Positions 12,215 through 24,067 are shown, numbered from the stretch's first letter. The stretch: DNA of 64,000 bases from Jaltomata sinuosa (GCA_003996215.1 QJPP01001422.1:186001-250000), one strand, 5' to 3'. Notes: generated by a model not told the origin, from the letters alone. Made by a program: numbers and translations.

Positions 12215-13930
12215 AAAAGACTGAATAAGGGAAAGCAATGAAAAAGGGGTTGTGCGGTGGATTGTGCGAACCACACAAGAAATTGTGCGTGTCGCACAAC
12301 CTATCGCACACCACTCCAGCAGAACTGAAGGAAATCTAAAAAATGGGAGGTGAGTGCGCTGGGCCGTGAGGACTGCACGAGCCAAAGTGCGCATCACACC
12401 TCCATCGCATAACGAAACAGATGGCTAGGCAAACCCAGGGGTGAAACAAGGGGCATGTGCGATATAACATGCGGTCCACACCTTGCCTGGTGTGAATCAC
12501 ATATCGCGGCGCACAAAATGTAAATTTCAATTTTAATTGACCTAACCCATTGACTGACCCAACCCGGAGTTGACCCGGCCGACTTTTCTTCTTCTTTTTC
12601 TTTTAAAACCGCCTCTTCTCTTCTTTTTCCACCATCTTTCTCCGTAACTCCCAAACTTCCCTCTCAAAATTCTCTCTAAACCCTCAAACTCTCCCAAAAC
12701 CTTCTTCTCCTCTTACCCAATCTTCTCTGCTATGCCTCCACTGTCACCGCCGACATTCTCCAGAAAGGTCTTGTGGGTCACCATTGTTGGAGTTCAAAAA
12801 AAAAAAAAGCTTCAATTTTAACTCTTGCCTTCATAACATTCTTATGCTAAATTCCTCAATGTTAAATAGTTGTTTTTATGATAGTTGGGAACTCATATTG
12901 TGAAGCATGCTTAGTAGAATCGCCATGTTGATTTTGGGTGGGATCCAAAAATTTTGGGTCCTAAATTTTGAGTTGAAGTGATGATATCTCTTAGTGTCAA
13001 CTTGGTAGATTGTAAATCTTGAATATGCATGTTGATTGGTAGTAATGTTTAGCCTTGAAATTTGTGTTGGGGTGAAGTTTGAGTAACCCACTTGTGACTA
13101 GTGCTCAATTTGGCCCGATGATAGATTGGGTGACGTCATTCTTAAGGGCAAATTGTAGCTTATCATGAGGGTTCGATTGATAGCTGATTATTGAGGTTGA
13201 ATGTTGCTGATTGTATGCCCATGATCCTTGTTGAAAATCTATTTAGGATGTATAATCTTTGTGAGAGAGGGGGGTGATTATTGCTATGCTTATTGGTGCC
13301 ATTGTTGCAAGAAGAGCTTGATGTTCTTGATGATAGACGGGATAACATCCATCTTAAGGGAAATCATTGAGTCATGTCTTGCTTGTTTGTTATGTCGATG
13401 GAAATCTGGGGAAGTCTGAGTACCTAGAAGTTAAGGCCGTGATCCCTTTTCCCCTTTTGTTTAATGTGATTTGGTTGTTGTGTGGTGCAAAGTTCTGAAG
13501 CACATCTTGCTCTATGAATCATATATGTAACTCACAAGAACAGAAGGAACTAAAAATTCCATTTGTGCCATTGTACGTTTCGCATACGATGCACAGGTCT
13601 TGATGTGCAGGGCACACAAGGCATTGCACCAAGTTGAAAAGAAGGAGAAGGTCACTGATCTGAGGGGCAACGTATGGTGCGACACACGTTTCTGATGGTG
13701 CGAATTGCACAAGCATCGCACCTCAGTTAAAAAAAATCCCTGAAGGTTCAGTGGGCTTGTGCGACAACATATGCGATGTGCACTCCTCCTAGTGCATTTT
13801 TCATGTGGTCCGCATAAGACAACAGTTACCTACTTTGTTTTTCTAATCCATTGCTTCCATCATTTGTAGTTGTTAACTTCTTTTTAGGCTATGTTTTTGT
13901 CTCATGGCTCATAATCTCTGGTTTCAAAAT
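12215..13930 (+). other. Noncoding stretch upstream of the E6 ORF, with GTGCG clusters
   Basis: I see no credible gene. Two clusters of gtgcg/cgcac words (about 12245-12530 and 13560-13830, for example tgtgcgaacc, tgtcgcacaac, catcgcacc) resemble in layout the motif clusters of the LTRs. A pyrimidine-rich tract occupies 12580-12730, and an A-run lies at about 12797-12808. Confidence 0.5.
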
Positions 13931-15265
13931 ATGTCTTCTAACAGGGGTAACGTGGAGAGGAGCTCACGCAGGCCAACCGCTCCCTCCTCCTCCAAGCCAA
14001 CTTCAAAGGGGAAGAAGAAAGTCTCATCGTCCCGTGACCAAGTCTCAGAAGAGAAGAGGGTTCGGTTTGGAATGTAGGGCATGAAAGTGATCTACGGACG
14101 TGACAGGGGCAGTTCCTTCAATAAGAAGCAGAGCTTCAATCTGAATGCAGTGAGGGATAATCTTCCAAACATCCCCACGCAGTTTTCTAACCGCCAGTGG
14201 CACCCATTTCAGGAAGTACCGGGGAACTATTACAAGGAGTTGGTCCGGGAATTCTTCGCCTCATATCAGGCCACACAAGATGCTCAGGGATACAAAGGGG
14301 GTTGTGAAAAATTACCCGCATTAGATTGAGTTATGGTTCAGGGAAAAGAGGTTAAGATCACTCCAGTTACAATTAATGCCGTCTACTGGAGCAATCCAAT
14401 CGACTCAGCACTTGTCCTCATAGAGAAGTTACTTTTCAGGCGCAAACCTCTCGAATGGGCTGCCCCATTCATTGCTCCTGATTCTCCTTCCTGGGCTACT
14501 ATAGGAGCCGATATTCCCTGCCTAACTTTGTACTTCAAGGCTCACTTGTGGTATGACTTTGTGCGCTTTCGTCTCATACCTTCTCATAACGTCCAAAAGA
14601 TCACACACAATGGAGCCATGTTGATAGCTACAATCATGGCAGGAGATCATATTAATATAGGGTAGGTCATAGCCTTAGTGATAAAGAGGAAATCTCGAGG
14701 GAGTAGTGACGCCTTTCCCTTCCCGGTGTTGATCAACAAGATATGTGTACAAGATGGTGTTTCCTTCTTTGAATGTGACACCCCTACTTCTGTTGTTGGT
14801 GTGTTAGATCTTGACAAAAAAACTGATCGGGATGCTCCCCAATTTAAAAGGCCTAGAGTAGAATCATCGGTGGAAGCTGAAGATGATGATTCGTATATGG
14901 AAATGCATACCTATCCTCCTCCTTCTTCTCCTACCTCAGAAGGACACACACCCTCAACCATTGCACCTAGGGAGCCACTCAGCCTTCAAGACATGGTTGA
15001 CAAGTCATACAATCACGAGAGGCAGTTGCAGGATCTATCACATGAACTACTGGGTTTAATTGATAGGGCAGTCAAAGTAGTCATGAAAGAAGTTGTGGAA
15101 AGCACTCTAAATCTGAGGAAACACGTGGATGCTTGCGAAAAATCTCTCAAGTCCCTTCAGAAAGATATGGACAAGAAAAAAGGGAAAAAACCGATAGAGC
15201 ATGAATATTTGACCACATTGCCTCCACCTCGGAAGATTCTCGGTCCCTTGGATAGCTTATTTTAA
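13931..15265 (+). pseudogene. E6 ORF, putative plant transposon protein domain, three in-frame stops
   Basis: One reading frame of about 444 codons runs from ATG 13931 to TAA 15263. It is cut by TAG at 14075, TGA at 14327 and TAG at 14663 with no frameshift. The N-terminus is basic and Ser-rich (SSRRPTAPSSSKPTSKGKKK). The middle (QWHPFQEVPGNYYKELVREF, then VKITPVTINAVYW and LWYDFVRFRLIPSHNV) matches my memory of the domain usually labelled putative plant transposon protein (PF20167), found in Tat/Athila-like elements. The C-terminus is acidic and Pro-rich, then helical (LSLQDMVDKSYNHERQLQDL…) with a Lys-rich tail (KDMDKKKGKKP). The biochemical role of this domain is not known to me. Confidence 0.7.
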
Positions 15266-17431
15266 ACCAATGCGGATGAGGAGCTGCCCGGTCATGACGA
15301 TCAAGAGCCGGATGATGATGATGAGGATTAATTCCTCTAGGGAGTTTCACCTTTTTCCCATTGCACTATGAGCATTGAGGGCAATGCTTCATTTATGGGG
15401 AGAGGGTGGCTTTACTTACTTGCTTTTGGTGCTCGTGAGTGGGCTTGAGACAATTTATTGCCCTTGTCGGGCCTAGTTGACATTTTTGCTTAGTTTTATT
15501 TGGCCCTTGTCGGGCACATTTTGGATGATGATTATTGTGATTCCATTATTTTCTTTTCTTTAGATTTTGTTTTTGTTTTAGTTCGAGCTTAATTGTGCCC
15601 TCGCCAGGCTTGAATTTTAGTGATTGTGTGCCGGGTTGATCTTACATTCCCTATTGTTCCATTACTCGTGCCTTGCAAATGCACTAAATACCTACGCCGA
15701 GTCTTGTTCTTGAATGAAATCATGAGCACGAAATTCAGTTATCACCTTGTTAATAGTAGTGTAGAAATAAACTCCGAAGGGTTTTCTTAATACCACAGTT
15801 CTTTCCAAGGAGCAAAAGTTTTGATTATTTTCTTTTTCTTTTCTTTTGTTTTTGTGTGTCAAACTGGGTTGGTGTCTCCCTATGATAGATTGAGAGGCGA
15901 CTTTATTAAGGGAAAATGCCAAGTTTTTGTTTAGAATTGAGTTCGTATGTGCTTGTATCAAAATGGGCACACCGAAAAAAATTTCATGGAAATTTATTTT
16001 TGAAAATAAAAGGAATAAGGGAAATGAATTTTTGAGGAAAAGCATTCTTTTGTCATGACTTGCACACTCTTGCTTTGGCTTGATTGACTCACAAACGAGT
16101 GTGTAATGAACTCGGAATATCTTGTCAAAAGTCATTTCCCCCCATTGATTATGGGACTAATGAATGAAGTCTTGTGGTATGATGCCTTGTGTGGTGAGGC
16201 TGTACCTTGATTCTTGTGCATAAGTGTCGTCTAGAACTTGCCCCGAATGTGATTCAAGGCAAAATTCTAGGTGTAACCGAGATTGGAAGATGAACTTAGG
16301 CCCTTTTTGATAAGTCACTTCACCCAAATGACTTCCCAATGACATCAAATCCTAGTGAACCCTTTTGAGCTTGGGACCATTCTTTGGCACCTTGCCGACA
16401 CCTTGACCTTCTTGGAACCTCTATCTTGGCACCCATCCTCCCTAATTTCTTGAAAATGAAATGTAGGCTAAAAGCCTAAGTTTGGGGAGAGGGGAACAAA
16501 AGACAATATAGGAAAATGCCTAAGTTTGGGGGTGCATATGATTAAATGATGAGAAGAAAGGAAGTGCACTTCAAGTGCAAGGTAGCACCTTAATTTCAAA
16601 TTAAAAATTTCTCCAAAATATCAATCCAATGAGCAAATTTAAAAGTAAAAATTGGTGCTACCAAGTGAAGGTGATATAAGGTGTGAATGATCATGAGTTA
16701 AAAAGGAGAAATATTTGGTTGTACGAGGGAGGAATAAGGTGAAGTTGAAATAGAAAATGTGAGCGGTGTTCGAAATGAGAACAAAGAGCATTAGGGAGGT
16801 GTAGTCACTTGAACCAAATGATATCCCCACCTTAGCCCTAGACAACATCGTAAGCCGCAAGTCCTTGGTGATTCCGAGCTTGGCTACCCTACATTAGTGG
16901 TGATTTACATGAAGGGAAAGCCTATGGTTCGACGTGTGTGCACTTGAACTTCCCTGAGAGAGTGAGAGTCTTCTTGGTTCTCTTATAATCTCGTATTTTG
17001 AGAATTGAATGATTGTGAGTGAGATTCTCTCTTGTGGTGATTGGCATCATGCACTCGAATTGAAGCATAGGGTCTCTATTTCAATTGAGGGGAATGAATG
17101 AGACAAGTTATGTGGTGAATCTCGAGGCAAACCTTGACGGTCCATGCCAATGACTTGAGAAGCTTAAATGTCTTGTTTTGAATGACAAATTCCCTTGATT
17201 TTAAATGATAAATGATGTCCTTTTGAAAAAGGTTTTGAAATGACCAATTGCCTTGAGTTTGTGGTGGTCCAAATTGAGATGAGCATAGTAGTTGAGTCCT
17301 TTGTTTGTTTCTTTTTCTTAAATTTTTAGTGTAGAGTAGTATTTTGTGCCTTGATTGAGCCTTAGCATAATTCATTCTTTGCCTTGTGAGTATCTTGCTT
17401 GAGGACAAGCAATAGTTCAAGTTTGGGGGTT
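15266..17431 (+). other. E6 3' noncoding region and polypurine tract
   Basis: There is no supported gene; a 147-codon opposite-strand ORF (15692-16135) shows no recognisable domain. The words cctaagtttggggagagg (about 16478), cctaagtttgggggtgc (about 16520) and caagtttgggggtt (17418-17431) repeat the polypurine-tract motif typical of Athila-like elements. The last abuts the LTR. The words ttgcccttgtcgggcc and ggcccttgtcgggcac repeat near 15458-15515. Confidence 0.6.
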
Positions 17432-17607
17432 TGATAAGTCGATAATCTACCAACTTATTGAGCCTATATCGATGAATTATTGCTATGTTTTGAATTGATT
17501 TAGAGGTTCTTATGGCCTTTCTTGATGTCTATGCAGGTACTTTTGATAGAAGATGAAGAACAAGGATATGGATCCAAAAAGATCCAAAAAGGAGCTAAGT
17601 GTAAAGA
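17432..17607 (+). repeat. E6 3' LTR, first 176 bp (interrupted by E4)
   Basis: It begins TGATAAGTCGATAATC directly after the polypurine tract and is broken by the E4 5' LTR at 17608. The five bases before the break (aaaga, 17603-17607) should be the E4 target copy. The remainder of this LTR is not seen in the window. Confidence 0.65.
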
Positions 17608-19744
17608 TGTAATGACCGGTCCATCATTACGGGTAGTTCAATCATGCCAAGTCTAGAGTTAGAAAACTCCGGGTTTGGGATTTTGAAATTCTGGGCTAGG
17701 CTAGCCTCGGTCGGATTTGGAGCGAGGTGGAGCCTAAGGAAATCCAGGTAAGGATTCGGTTAGGTGTCTTGTATTGAGCTAGTTTTCCACGTAGCTAAGA
17801 CATAAAAGAGTCTAGGGGACTTTTTGAAATCTAATTTGGGTAAGTAGAACTCTCGGAATAACGTTTGAATTTTGGAGATTTCCAGACATTCTGTCCATGA
17901 TGAGCACAACGGCTCCATCGTAGTGACCTCCGCTATAGCGGTGGAAAATACTGCTATAGCGGTGGTCAAGGCGCTCAACGCCACTTAAGACCGCTATAGC
18001 AGAAGTCATCCTCTATAGCGGAGTAGGGACCGCTATAGCGGGCCGACAAGTTTTTAATGCAGAAACTTCCCCAAAACAGTTTAGTTTTCTACAATTCATT
18101 TGCGAGAAGAACTAGGGCGATTTCAGGCGTTTTTCCTCTGTTCTTCATCATTTTCCTCCCTAAGGTAAGGTTTCTACTCCCCAAACTTCGCACTACTTTT
18201 CCTATGCGATAGAATTGCTAGGAGGAAACTTGGGGGAATGTTGGAATAACCTAGGAATGGTGAAATCCGGGGAAGAAAGGGGATTCTAAACATGAAAGTT
18301 CTTGGGTATTGTTAAAAGTGAAATATAATGATCATAGGTTGTTTAATTCACTATTTTTATCCGTGAAAATGATAGAACTAGGGAAATTAATCATCAAAAA
18401 GCCCGGGAAAAGGGTGGAATGATTATGGGTGGCCTGGGGTTCTGGGATTTGGTGTAATTTGGGTGATGTGCAGGCCTTGTTTGTTAATTTCATATACTTG
18501 TATGTTATTTTAGACCAAGAACGAGAAAGAAATCCGAAACACGGGAAAGCTCGGGTTGAGTAGAGCTTGGATCATTTCGAGGTAGGTGATGGCTTACGAT
18601 TCCTGTAAATGTGGTATATGTTTGTACTCTTATCTAAGTGTTTGTATGAATTACATTGCTTAGAGGAATTATGTAGAATGTCTAAGGGTACTGTTTTACA
18701 GTCTGTGAATTGAACGGTGTGTTGCTTGTTGGTTTACAAGTTGTTTGTTCATCTATTGACTGTGGATTGTTGACATTCGGTTGGCTAGGGTACCATGCTT
18801 GGTACGGGTATAACAAATGGTTAGCTCGGGTACCACGCCTATTATGGAATACTAACGGTTGGCTCGGGTACCACGCCTGGTATGGGTTTATTTTACTGCA
18901 TCTTTGCATTGTTATTATTGTATTGCATTGACTGTTATTGGTTCCGTGAGTGGACTGGGTTGTTTTACTGAAATGTGATACTTGTTTTGGTGGTCCTTGA
19001 GTTATCGGGGAATTTTGGTTATAATTGTTAAGTGGGTCTTGGATTAGGCCGGGTTGTTCATTTGCACTTAAGTGTTGTTTAGAGGGGATCCCAGGTTGGG
19101 TCCGGGCTAGATGGAAAGGTATAATTATTGGTATATAATAGTGGTTTAGAGTTGTAATATATGAATTTCATATGGGAATAAGCTAGGTAGAGACTTGTAG
19201 CTTAGGGTTTGTTGACTAATTGCATGTCTTCCATACTAATTACTTGATTTGTTGTACTGCTTATACACTATTATTTGGAAACTGGCTGATGATCCTACCA
19301 GTACACGGTGGTTGTGTACTGATACTGCACTTGCTTGTTTTTGTTGTGAGTATAGGAAATCTTTCGGAGGTTGACGCACGACCTCACCTGTAGGCCAGAC
19401 TGTTCTAAGATATCAAGGGTGAGCCGTTCGACCAAGCCGCCTTGATGCTTATCTTTTATGTTATAGCCCAATTGTTTCGGGCTTAGACTATATCTTTATT
19501 GTTTTATGTTTTAGGGTTGCATCCCCGTACTCTAGTATTAGTAGTGTTTGGTACGATGACTTTCAGTTCCTAGGGGGATTTTCCGCAACATAATTTTAAT
19601 GATATAGTTCTTTGCTGATTTGAACTGCTAGTTTACTTTTTGCTACTGGTTTTAGGCTGTTAGTCTAGGCTAAGGGTTGAACACTACTAGTTTGTTTATC
19701 CGGGGGTTGGGTGGGTGCCACTCACGATGGTCTGGGTCATGATA
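17608..19744 (+). repeat. E4 5' LTR (family A), 2.14 kb
   Basis: It starts TGTAATGACCGGTCC and ends GGTCATGATA, a worn TGACA. It is co-linear with the E3 LTR at 9935-12214. It carries the palindrome cluster at 17905-18050 and a three-unit GGTACC minisatellite at about 18779-18889. Confidence 0.87.
17905..18050. repeat. CCGCTATAGCGG palindrome cluster in the E4 LTR
   Basis: Perfect cgctatagcg palindromes lie at 17931-17940 and 18031-18040. Near copies ctgctatagcgg, ccgctatagcag and cctctatagcgg lie between. The inverted pair ggcgctcaacgcc is at about 17970. Confidence 0.75.
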
Positions 19745-19748
19745 AAGA

Positions 19749-19758
19749 TGGTCAGAGC
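19749..19758 (+). other. E4 primer-binding site, damaged
   Basis: tggtcagagc sits a few bases after the LTR where TGGTATCAGAGC (complement of initiator tRNA-Met 3' end, as seen intact in element C) is expected. Two bases (ta) are missing. The following ctaggtt agrees with element C. Confidence 0.7.
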
Positions 19759-19962
19759 CCTAGGTTTGTTCATCTCGTCGTACCAAATAGGTCTAGTAGA
19801 GTCTTGCAGAACGGTGCAGAGACGTCCCTACTTTTCTTCGAGAGGCTATGGGGCTTTAGGAAAAACTATCTCTTCCTTCTTTCCTTCGTGCTATAACTTG
19901 ATTCCAATTGGTATCTGGTGATACAAATTGGTATCTAACCTCATTCATTCTTTTGTTCGCAG

Positions 19963-21360
19963 ATGGTTACTACAAGGAACAACAGAGCGAGGCCAGCGGT
20001 CCTGGCAGCGAGCCCAGCAGCTCATGGCAGAGGTAGGGGAAGGGGAAGGGGATGAGGTAGAGTCGCACCTTCTAGGGGTGGAGCTCAAGCGGTTGCTGGA
20101 GAGCGTGAAGCAACCCCTCCCCCACCTCAGGAATATATTGCTGAAGATGTGGAAGTTGTTGTGGAGGACGAAGGGGCACAAGCGGATGCGGCACCGGTTG
20201 GAGGTGCATGCCTTCCTACAATGACACCGAAAGCCTTTCAGCAGGCTTGGAATATTTTGAGTGGGTTGGTCGGTACTGGAGCCATACCTGCAGCTTTTGC
20301 AAATCATGCCTTGGATACTCAGCCAGCGGTTACTACAACACCTAGGATAGATGCATCTTCAGGCACAAATAATTTCTTCAGGCCAATGCTAAGCCCAGTG
20401 ATGACAGGGAATGAGCATGAGATGCTGACCAAGTTTCTCAAGCTGAAACCTCTTACTTTTCAGGGTATCGACAAGGAGGATGCCTATGAGTTCATCTTGG
20501 ATTTCTATGAGAGGTTGCACAAGTTCGGTATTGTACATTAGCATGGGGTTGAGTTTGTCACATTTCAGCTACATGGTGATGCCAAGCAGTGGTGAAGGTC
20601 TCATGTGGAGTGTCAATCTTCTGTTCTACCCCCACTAACTTGGGAATAGTTCCACGCTTTGATTTTAGAGAAGTACGTACCTCGTACTTTGAGGGACCAG
20701 AAGAAAGATAAGTTCTTGAACTTAGAGCAGGGTGGCATGTCAATCTCAGCTTACGAGGCTAAGTTCGACGCCTTGTCTCATTTTGCCACACATGTTGGGT
20801 TTCGAGGAGGAACGAGTCCGATTGTTTGTGAAAGGGTTGAATACTGAGCTACAGGTACTGTCAATGCATATGACTTCTTCAGGGAAGGGCTTTAATGATG
20901 TGGTGGATTATGTGAAGAAGCTTGAGGGAGTCAAGCAGGCGGGCAGGCTAAGGCTTTACCGAAAAGGCCTCGGAATGAGGGAAATTTTGGTGATTCATAC
21001 TCCAGGGGACAGAATAAGCAGGCTTGCTCTGCCTGTCCTATTCACTCAGATCTGCCAGCTACTACAGGTGGTCCTCAGGGAGCTCAGTCTTCAGCTCCTA
21101 GAGGCAAGGGAGGGTCTTACACATCTGCTAGCAGGCCTGCACTTGACCATGGTTGCTTCCATTGTGGTGATCTGGGCCACTTTAAGAGGGAGTGCCTACA
21201 TAGGCAGACATGTAAGCAGTAGCCTAGAGCAGTGGTCCCGACAGGCAGAGGTAGTAATGCTAGAAGTCGTCTACAGGGTAGGTGAGGTAAATTTCAGAGA
21301 GGCTGGGGAGACAGGGGGAACGACAGCACAGGTAGGGGTGCGGTGCAGCCGGCCAGAGAA
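19963..21360 (+). pseudogene. E4 gag with CCHC zinc knuckle, broken
   Basis: Gag would form the cytoplasmic particle that packages element RNA. ATG 19963 opens MVTTRNNRARPAVLAASPA and then a Gly-Arg stretch, with a TGA inside that stretch near 20053. The capsid-like region is recognisable by FLKLKPLTFQGIDKEDAYEF, FYERLHKFGI, LEKYVPRTLRDQKKDKFLNL and MSISAYEAKFDALSHFA, with stops at about 20539 and 20593 and in a later Trp position. A frame change follows near 20800. The nucleocapsid knuckle C-F-H-C-G-D-L-G-H-F-K-R-E-C (C-x2-C-x4-H-x4-C) is intact in sequence at about 21143-21190, in a third frame. Confidence 0.85.
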
Positions 21361-21792
21361 ATTGCCCGGATTGATGATCGGGATCATTGTTATGCCTTTC
21401 CAGGGAGGACCGAGGTAGAAGCCTCCAATGCGGTGATCACAGGTACCATTCTTGTCTGCGATAAAATTGCTTCAGTTTTATTTGACCTAGGTTCTACATA
21501 TTCTTATGTGTCTGTGAGTTTTGCGTTGGGTCTGGGCTTAATTTGTGATATCCTTGATTTTTCTATCCATGTTTCTACCACGGTTGGAGAGTCTGTGGTT
21601 GTGAATCATGTTTATCCTGACTGTTCTATTATGTTTGTGGGGTTGCATACTTGGGTAGACTTGGTAATTCTGGATATGGCTGATTTTGATATTATCTTGG
21701 GTATGACCTGGATATCCCCTTATCATACGGTGTTGAACTGTAACACCAAGACTATGGCTCTAGAGATTCCGGGTAAGGATAGACTAGAGTAA
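21343..21792 (+). pseudogene. E4 retropepsin-like protease region
   Basis: This aspartic protease would process the polyprotein. The 149-codon open stretch shows the active-site strand as LFDLGSTYSYVS and the later hydrophobic block DLVILDMADFDIILGMTWI (Asp-Ile-Ile-Leu-Gly flap-side motif). In this lineage I expect Asp-x-Gly-Ser; D-L-G is kept, so the motif itself is not clearly dead. It runs out at a TAG just after GKDRLE. It follows gag and precedes RT in the normal order. Confidence 0.82.
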
Positions 21793-21839
21793 GAAGGAGT
21801 GTACATGCCTAAGCTAGTTAAGATACTATCATTTTTCGG

Positions 21840-22343
21840 GCTAGGAAGCTAGTGAGGAGGGGGTGTCTATACTTCTTGGCTTATCTCTGGGATGATAGTG
21901 TGGAGTCCCCATCTATTAAGTCGGTTTCGGTGGTTTCTGAGTTTCTAGAGGTGTTTCCAGTGGATTTGCCTGGTATGCCTCTGGACAGGGATATAGTTTT
22001 CTGTATTGATTTTGAGCCAGACACTCATCCCATTTCTATTCCTCCGTATTGTATGGCTCTAGCAGAGTTAGGGGAACTTAAGACTCAGTTGCAGGAATTC
22101 CTAAATAAAGGATTTATCTGTCCAGTGCTTCGCCTTGGGGTGCTCCGATTTTATTTGTAAAGAAGAAGGATGTTAGTATGAGGACGTGCATAAATTATAG
22201 GCAGTTGAACATGGTGACCATCCAGAATAAGTACCCTCTACCCCGTATAGATGATTTGTTTGACCAGCTTCAGGGTGCATCCATTTTTTCAAAAATTGAC
22301 TTGAGGTTAGGTTACCATCAGTTAAAGATTAGGCCTGAGGAAA
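21840..22343 (+). pseudogene. E4 reverse transcriptase, N-terminal part only
   Basis: Recognisable RT start: SVVSEFLEVFPVDLPGMPLD, FCIDFEPDTHPISIPPY, then LKTQLQEFLNKGFICP. A frameshift follows at about 22125-22150, then CINYRQLNMVTIQNKYPLPR and FSKIDLRLGYHQLKIRPEE. The usual Ser of KIDLRSGYHQ is Leu. The catalytic YxDD region is absent because the sequence leaves RT at about 22341 and joins another repeat. Confidence 0.87.
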
Positions 22344-23545
22344 TGGCTTCAGGATCTTATTCGAGAAAGGATTTGCAAGGTTTAGTATGTGCTAAGGAAT
22401 GATTTTTGTTTAGTTGAAAAAGAAGGGAGATGACTCTTTGTTTGTGTTTATGTGTCCTAGTAGTTGCGTGACGTGGCGATGAAGGTTTGCTTTGGGATTG
22501 TGTGTTAGTGATTCGATTCAGCTGTCTACACATTGCCGTGGGTTTCCATCGATTGGTTTTTGTTTCAGTAGCATTTGCGGTGTTGGCAACTTGCATATTC
22601 AAGCTTAGTTGGCTTGGGTTCTTAAGGGTTCATTGGCAACATATGGGTTCGAACAAGGCTTTGGTTGGCAGTTTTGAAAGTTGGGGTTCAGAATCATGGC
22701 TTGGCAGGTTACATCGGACGGTTTGTGGTAGTTTCTAGTTGGTTGCGGCATCCTAGTGCCGGGAGGCAGTGGGTGCGGGAAACTTAGCTTATTTACTTCA
22801 GTTGCGGATGCGGTTATTGGCTTAGGACACCTAGTCCTTGGCTAACCTCTGCAAGAGGCAGGATATTCAAGATTTCAGTAGTTTTCCAGTTAGTACGAGG
22901 TCCTTTTACCATGGTTGGACAGACTCAGCGGCGTGAGTTTGAGCTTTAGCAGTGGTGTATGCTTTATGTGGTCAGCTTGTTCGGGTTGATACTAGAGAGG
23001 TTATTTTGAGTTTTGATGATACGTAGAGACTGGTAATCGCCATTCGTTTTCCAAGGATTTGAAAGCTTGCTTAATTGATTCCTCCAGAGTTATTGTTTAT
23101 GTGGGATTCCAGTGTTGGTTAGACTAGGCTAGTATGGACTAGAAGTTCATTATGATATATGCTTGGAAGTGGTTGGTTGTTGAAGATCCGGTAGAGTGGT
23201 TGATTCGAGCCAAAGGAATGAGTTGAAGGTATATACAAAAATTTCTATGGCTAGATGGTAACTCTGAACCCAAGGCACCTTTTTCCTTGCCTTTGGGGTG
23301 TTTGGACTTGATATTCATGGCATGGTGGAATTCTTCTCGGGGTGATCTTGGTAAGACGATTTCAAATTAGAATGGTGTTCGAGTATTCGGAGTTGCAACA
23401 GTGTTTCTTAGAGTTGGAAGCTTAGCTAATGACTAAGGACTTCGTGGTAGGCTTACCACACTACTTGAAGGATCTTGGTTTTGATTTGGGTCTATTGGGT
23501 AGGTTGCCCTGATTCATTCACTTTCAGTTGATTCAGAATTGACGT
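22341..23545 (+). other. Degenerate internal sequence shared with element C
   Basis: Long colinear similarity to 46318-47510, for example agaaaggattt, tgtgctaaggaa, tacacattgc, gggaggcagtgggtgc and ggtccttttaccatggttgg. No frame is open for long. Near 23440-23540 the words gacttcgtggtaggctt and the following tttgggtc recall the integrase start DFVVGLP, but I cannot confirm homology. Confidence 0.6.
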
Positions 23546-24067
23546 GGTGTAACGAAGGTGGGTTCGTTCTATAGTTTGGAAGTTCTCCGTTAACACAAGG
23601 TATCCACATGTGCCTTTCCTAACTAAAAAATTACATATATTTTACCACGAACCTATGCAATACACGAATATATGCATAATGAGATAAAAATAAATTAAGT
23701 GTTGCCACCTCCACTACCACGTGGAGGTGAAGGGAATGGACAACAAGCTTGGTGTGCTGCCACTTGTCCCTTTTAGCATGTTATTGCATGCTTTGTGTAG
23801 AATGTGGATTAATTAAGTTGGCAGCATATTACACTTATGATCACTTCAACAATTTGCAATATGTAAATTACTGTCAACATACATATCACTTCTTTCAACA
23901 TAATTTTGATTCATCATATTTTGTGCACGTTGATTCTATATGCGCTAACGAAGATTTCTGAGGGAAAATTATTTTGACGCAATATTCGGTCATCAAAAGA
24001 AAATGGATTATCTGCGTCAAGTTATTCAAGTCCGAATTCGAGCTTGATTTTGTTTTGCAGTTTTTTT
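23546..24067. other. AT-rich stretch of unknown origin
   Basis: No gene is seen. It lies where the 3' end of the internal region and the start of the E5 LTR should be. It contains a hairpin at 23706-23729 (9-bp stem cacctccac/gtggaggtg around a 6-base loop) that overlaps a G-box CACGTG. It may be filler DNA or another small insertion. Confidence 0.4.

Larger units (their letters stand above)
12215..17607 (+). mobile_element. E6: Athila/Tat-like element, 3' part
   Basis: The block lies between E3 and E4. It has a noncoding leader, one broken ORF of the plant transposon-protein type, and about 2.2 kb of noncoding sequence. It ends in the Athila-style polypurine tract caagtttgggggtt followed by an LTR start (TGATAAGTCG, 17432) that E4 interrupts at 17607. 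Its 5' limit is not seen, and that E3 and E4 both sit in the same E6 copy is an inference. Confidence 0.6.
17608..22340 (+). mobile_element. E4: Ty3/gypsy element, 5' part (LTR, gag, PR, start of RT)
   Basis: The order is 5' LTR, damaged primer site, gag, protease and the first part of reverse transcriptase. It then ends abruptly near 22340 at a join to a different repeat (E5). No RNase H, integrase or 3' LTR follows, so a deletion or rearrangement removed them. Confidence 0.85.

Noticed and set aside
12797..12808. A-run as the tail of a LINE or processed gene
   Set aside because: No coding sequence or target duplication next to it.
15692..16135. 147-codon minus-strand ORF
   Set aside because: Lies in the E6 3' noncoding region, shows no recognisable domain and is low in complexity; open by chance.
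19945..20307. 120-codon minus-strand ORF rich in Ser and Arg
   Set aside because: Antisense of the Gly-Arg part of E4 gag.
23706..23729. Hairpin as a possible Helitron 3' end
   Set aside because: No CTRR terminus follows and no TC start or AT target site was found.
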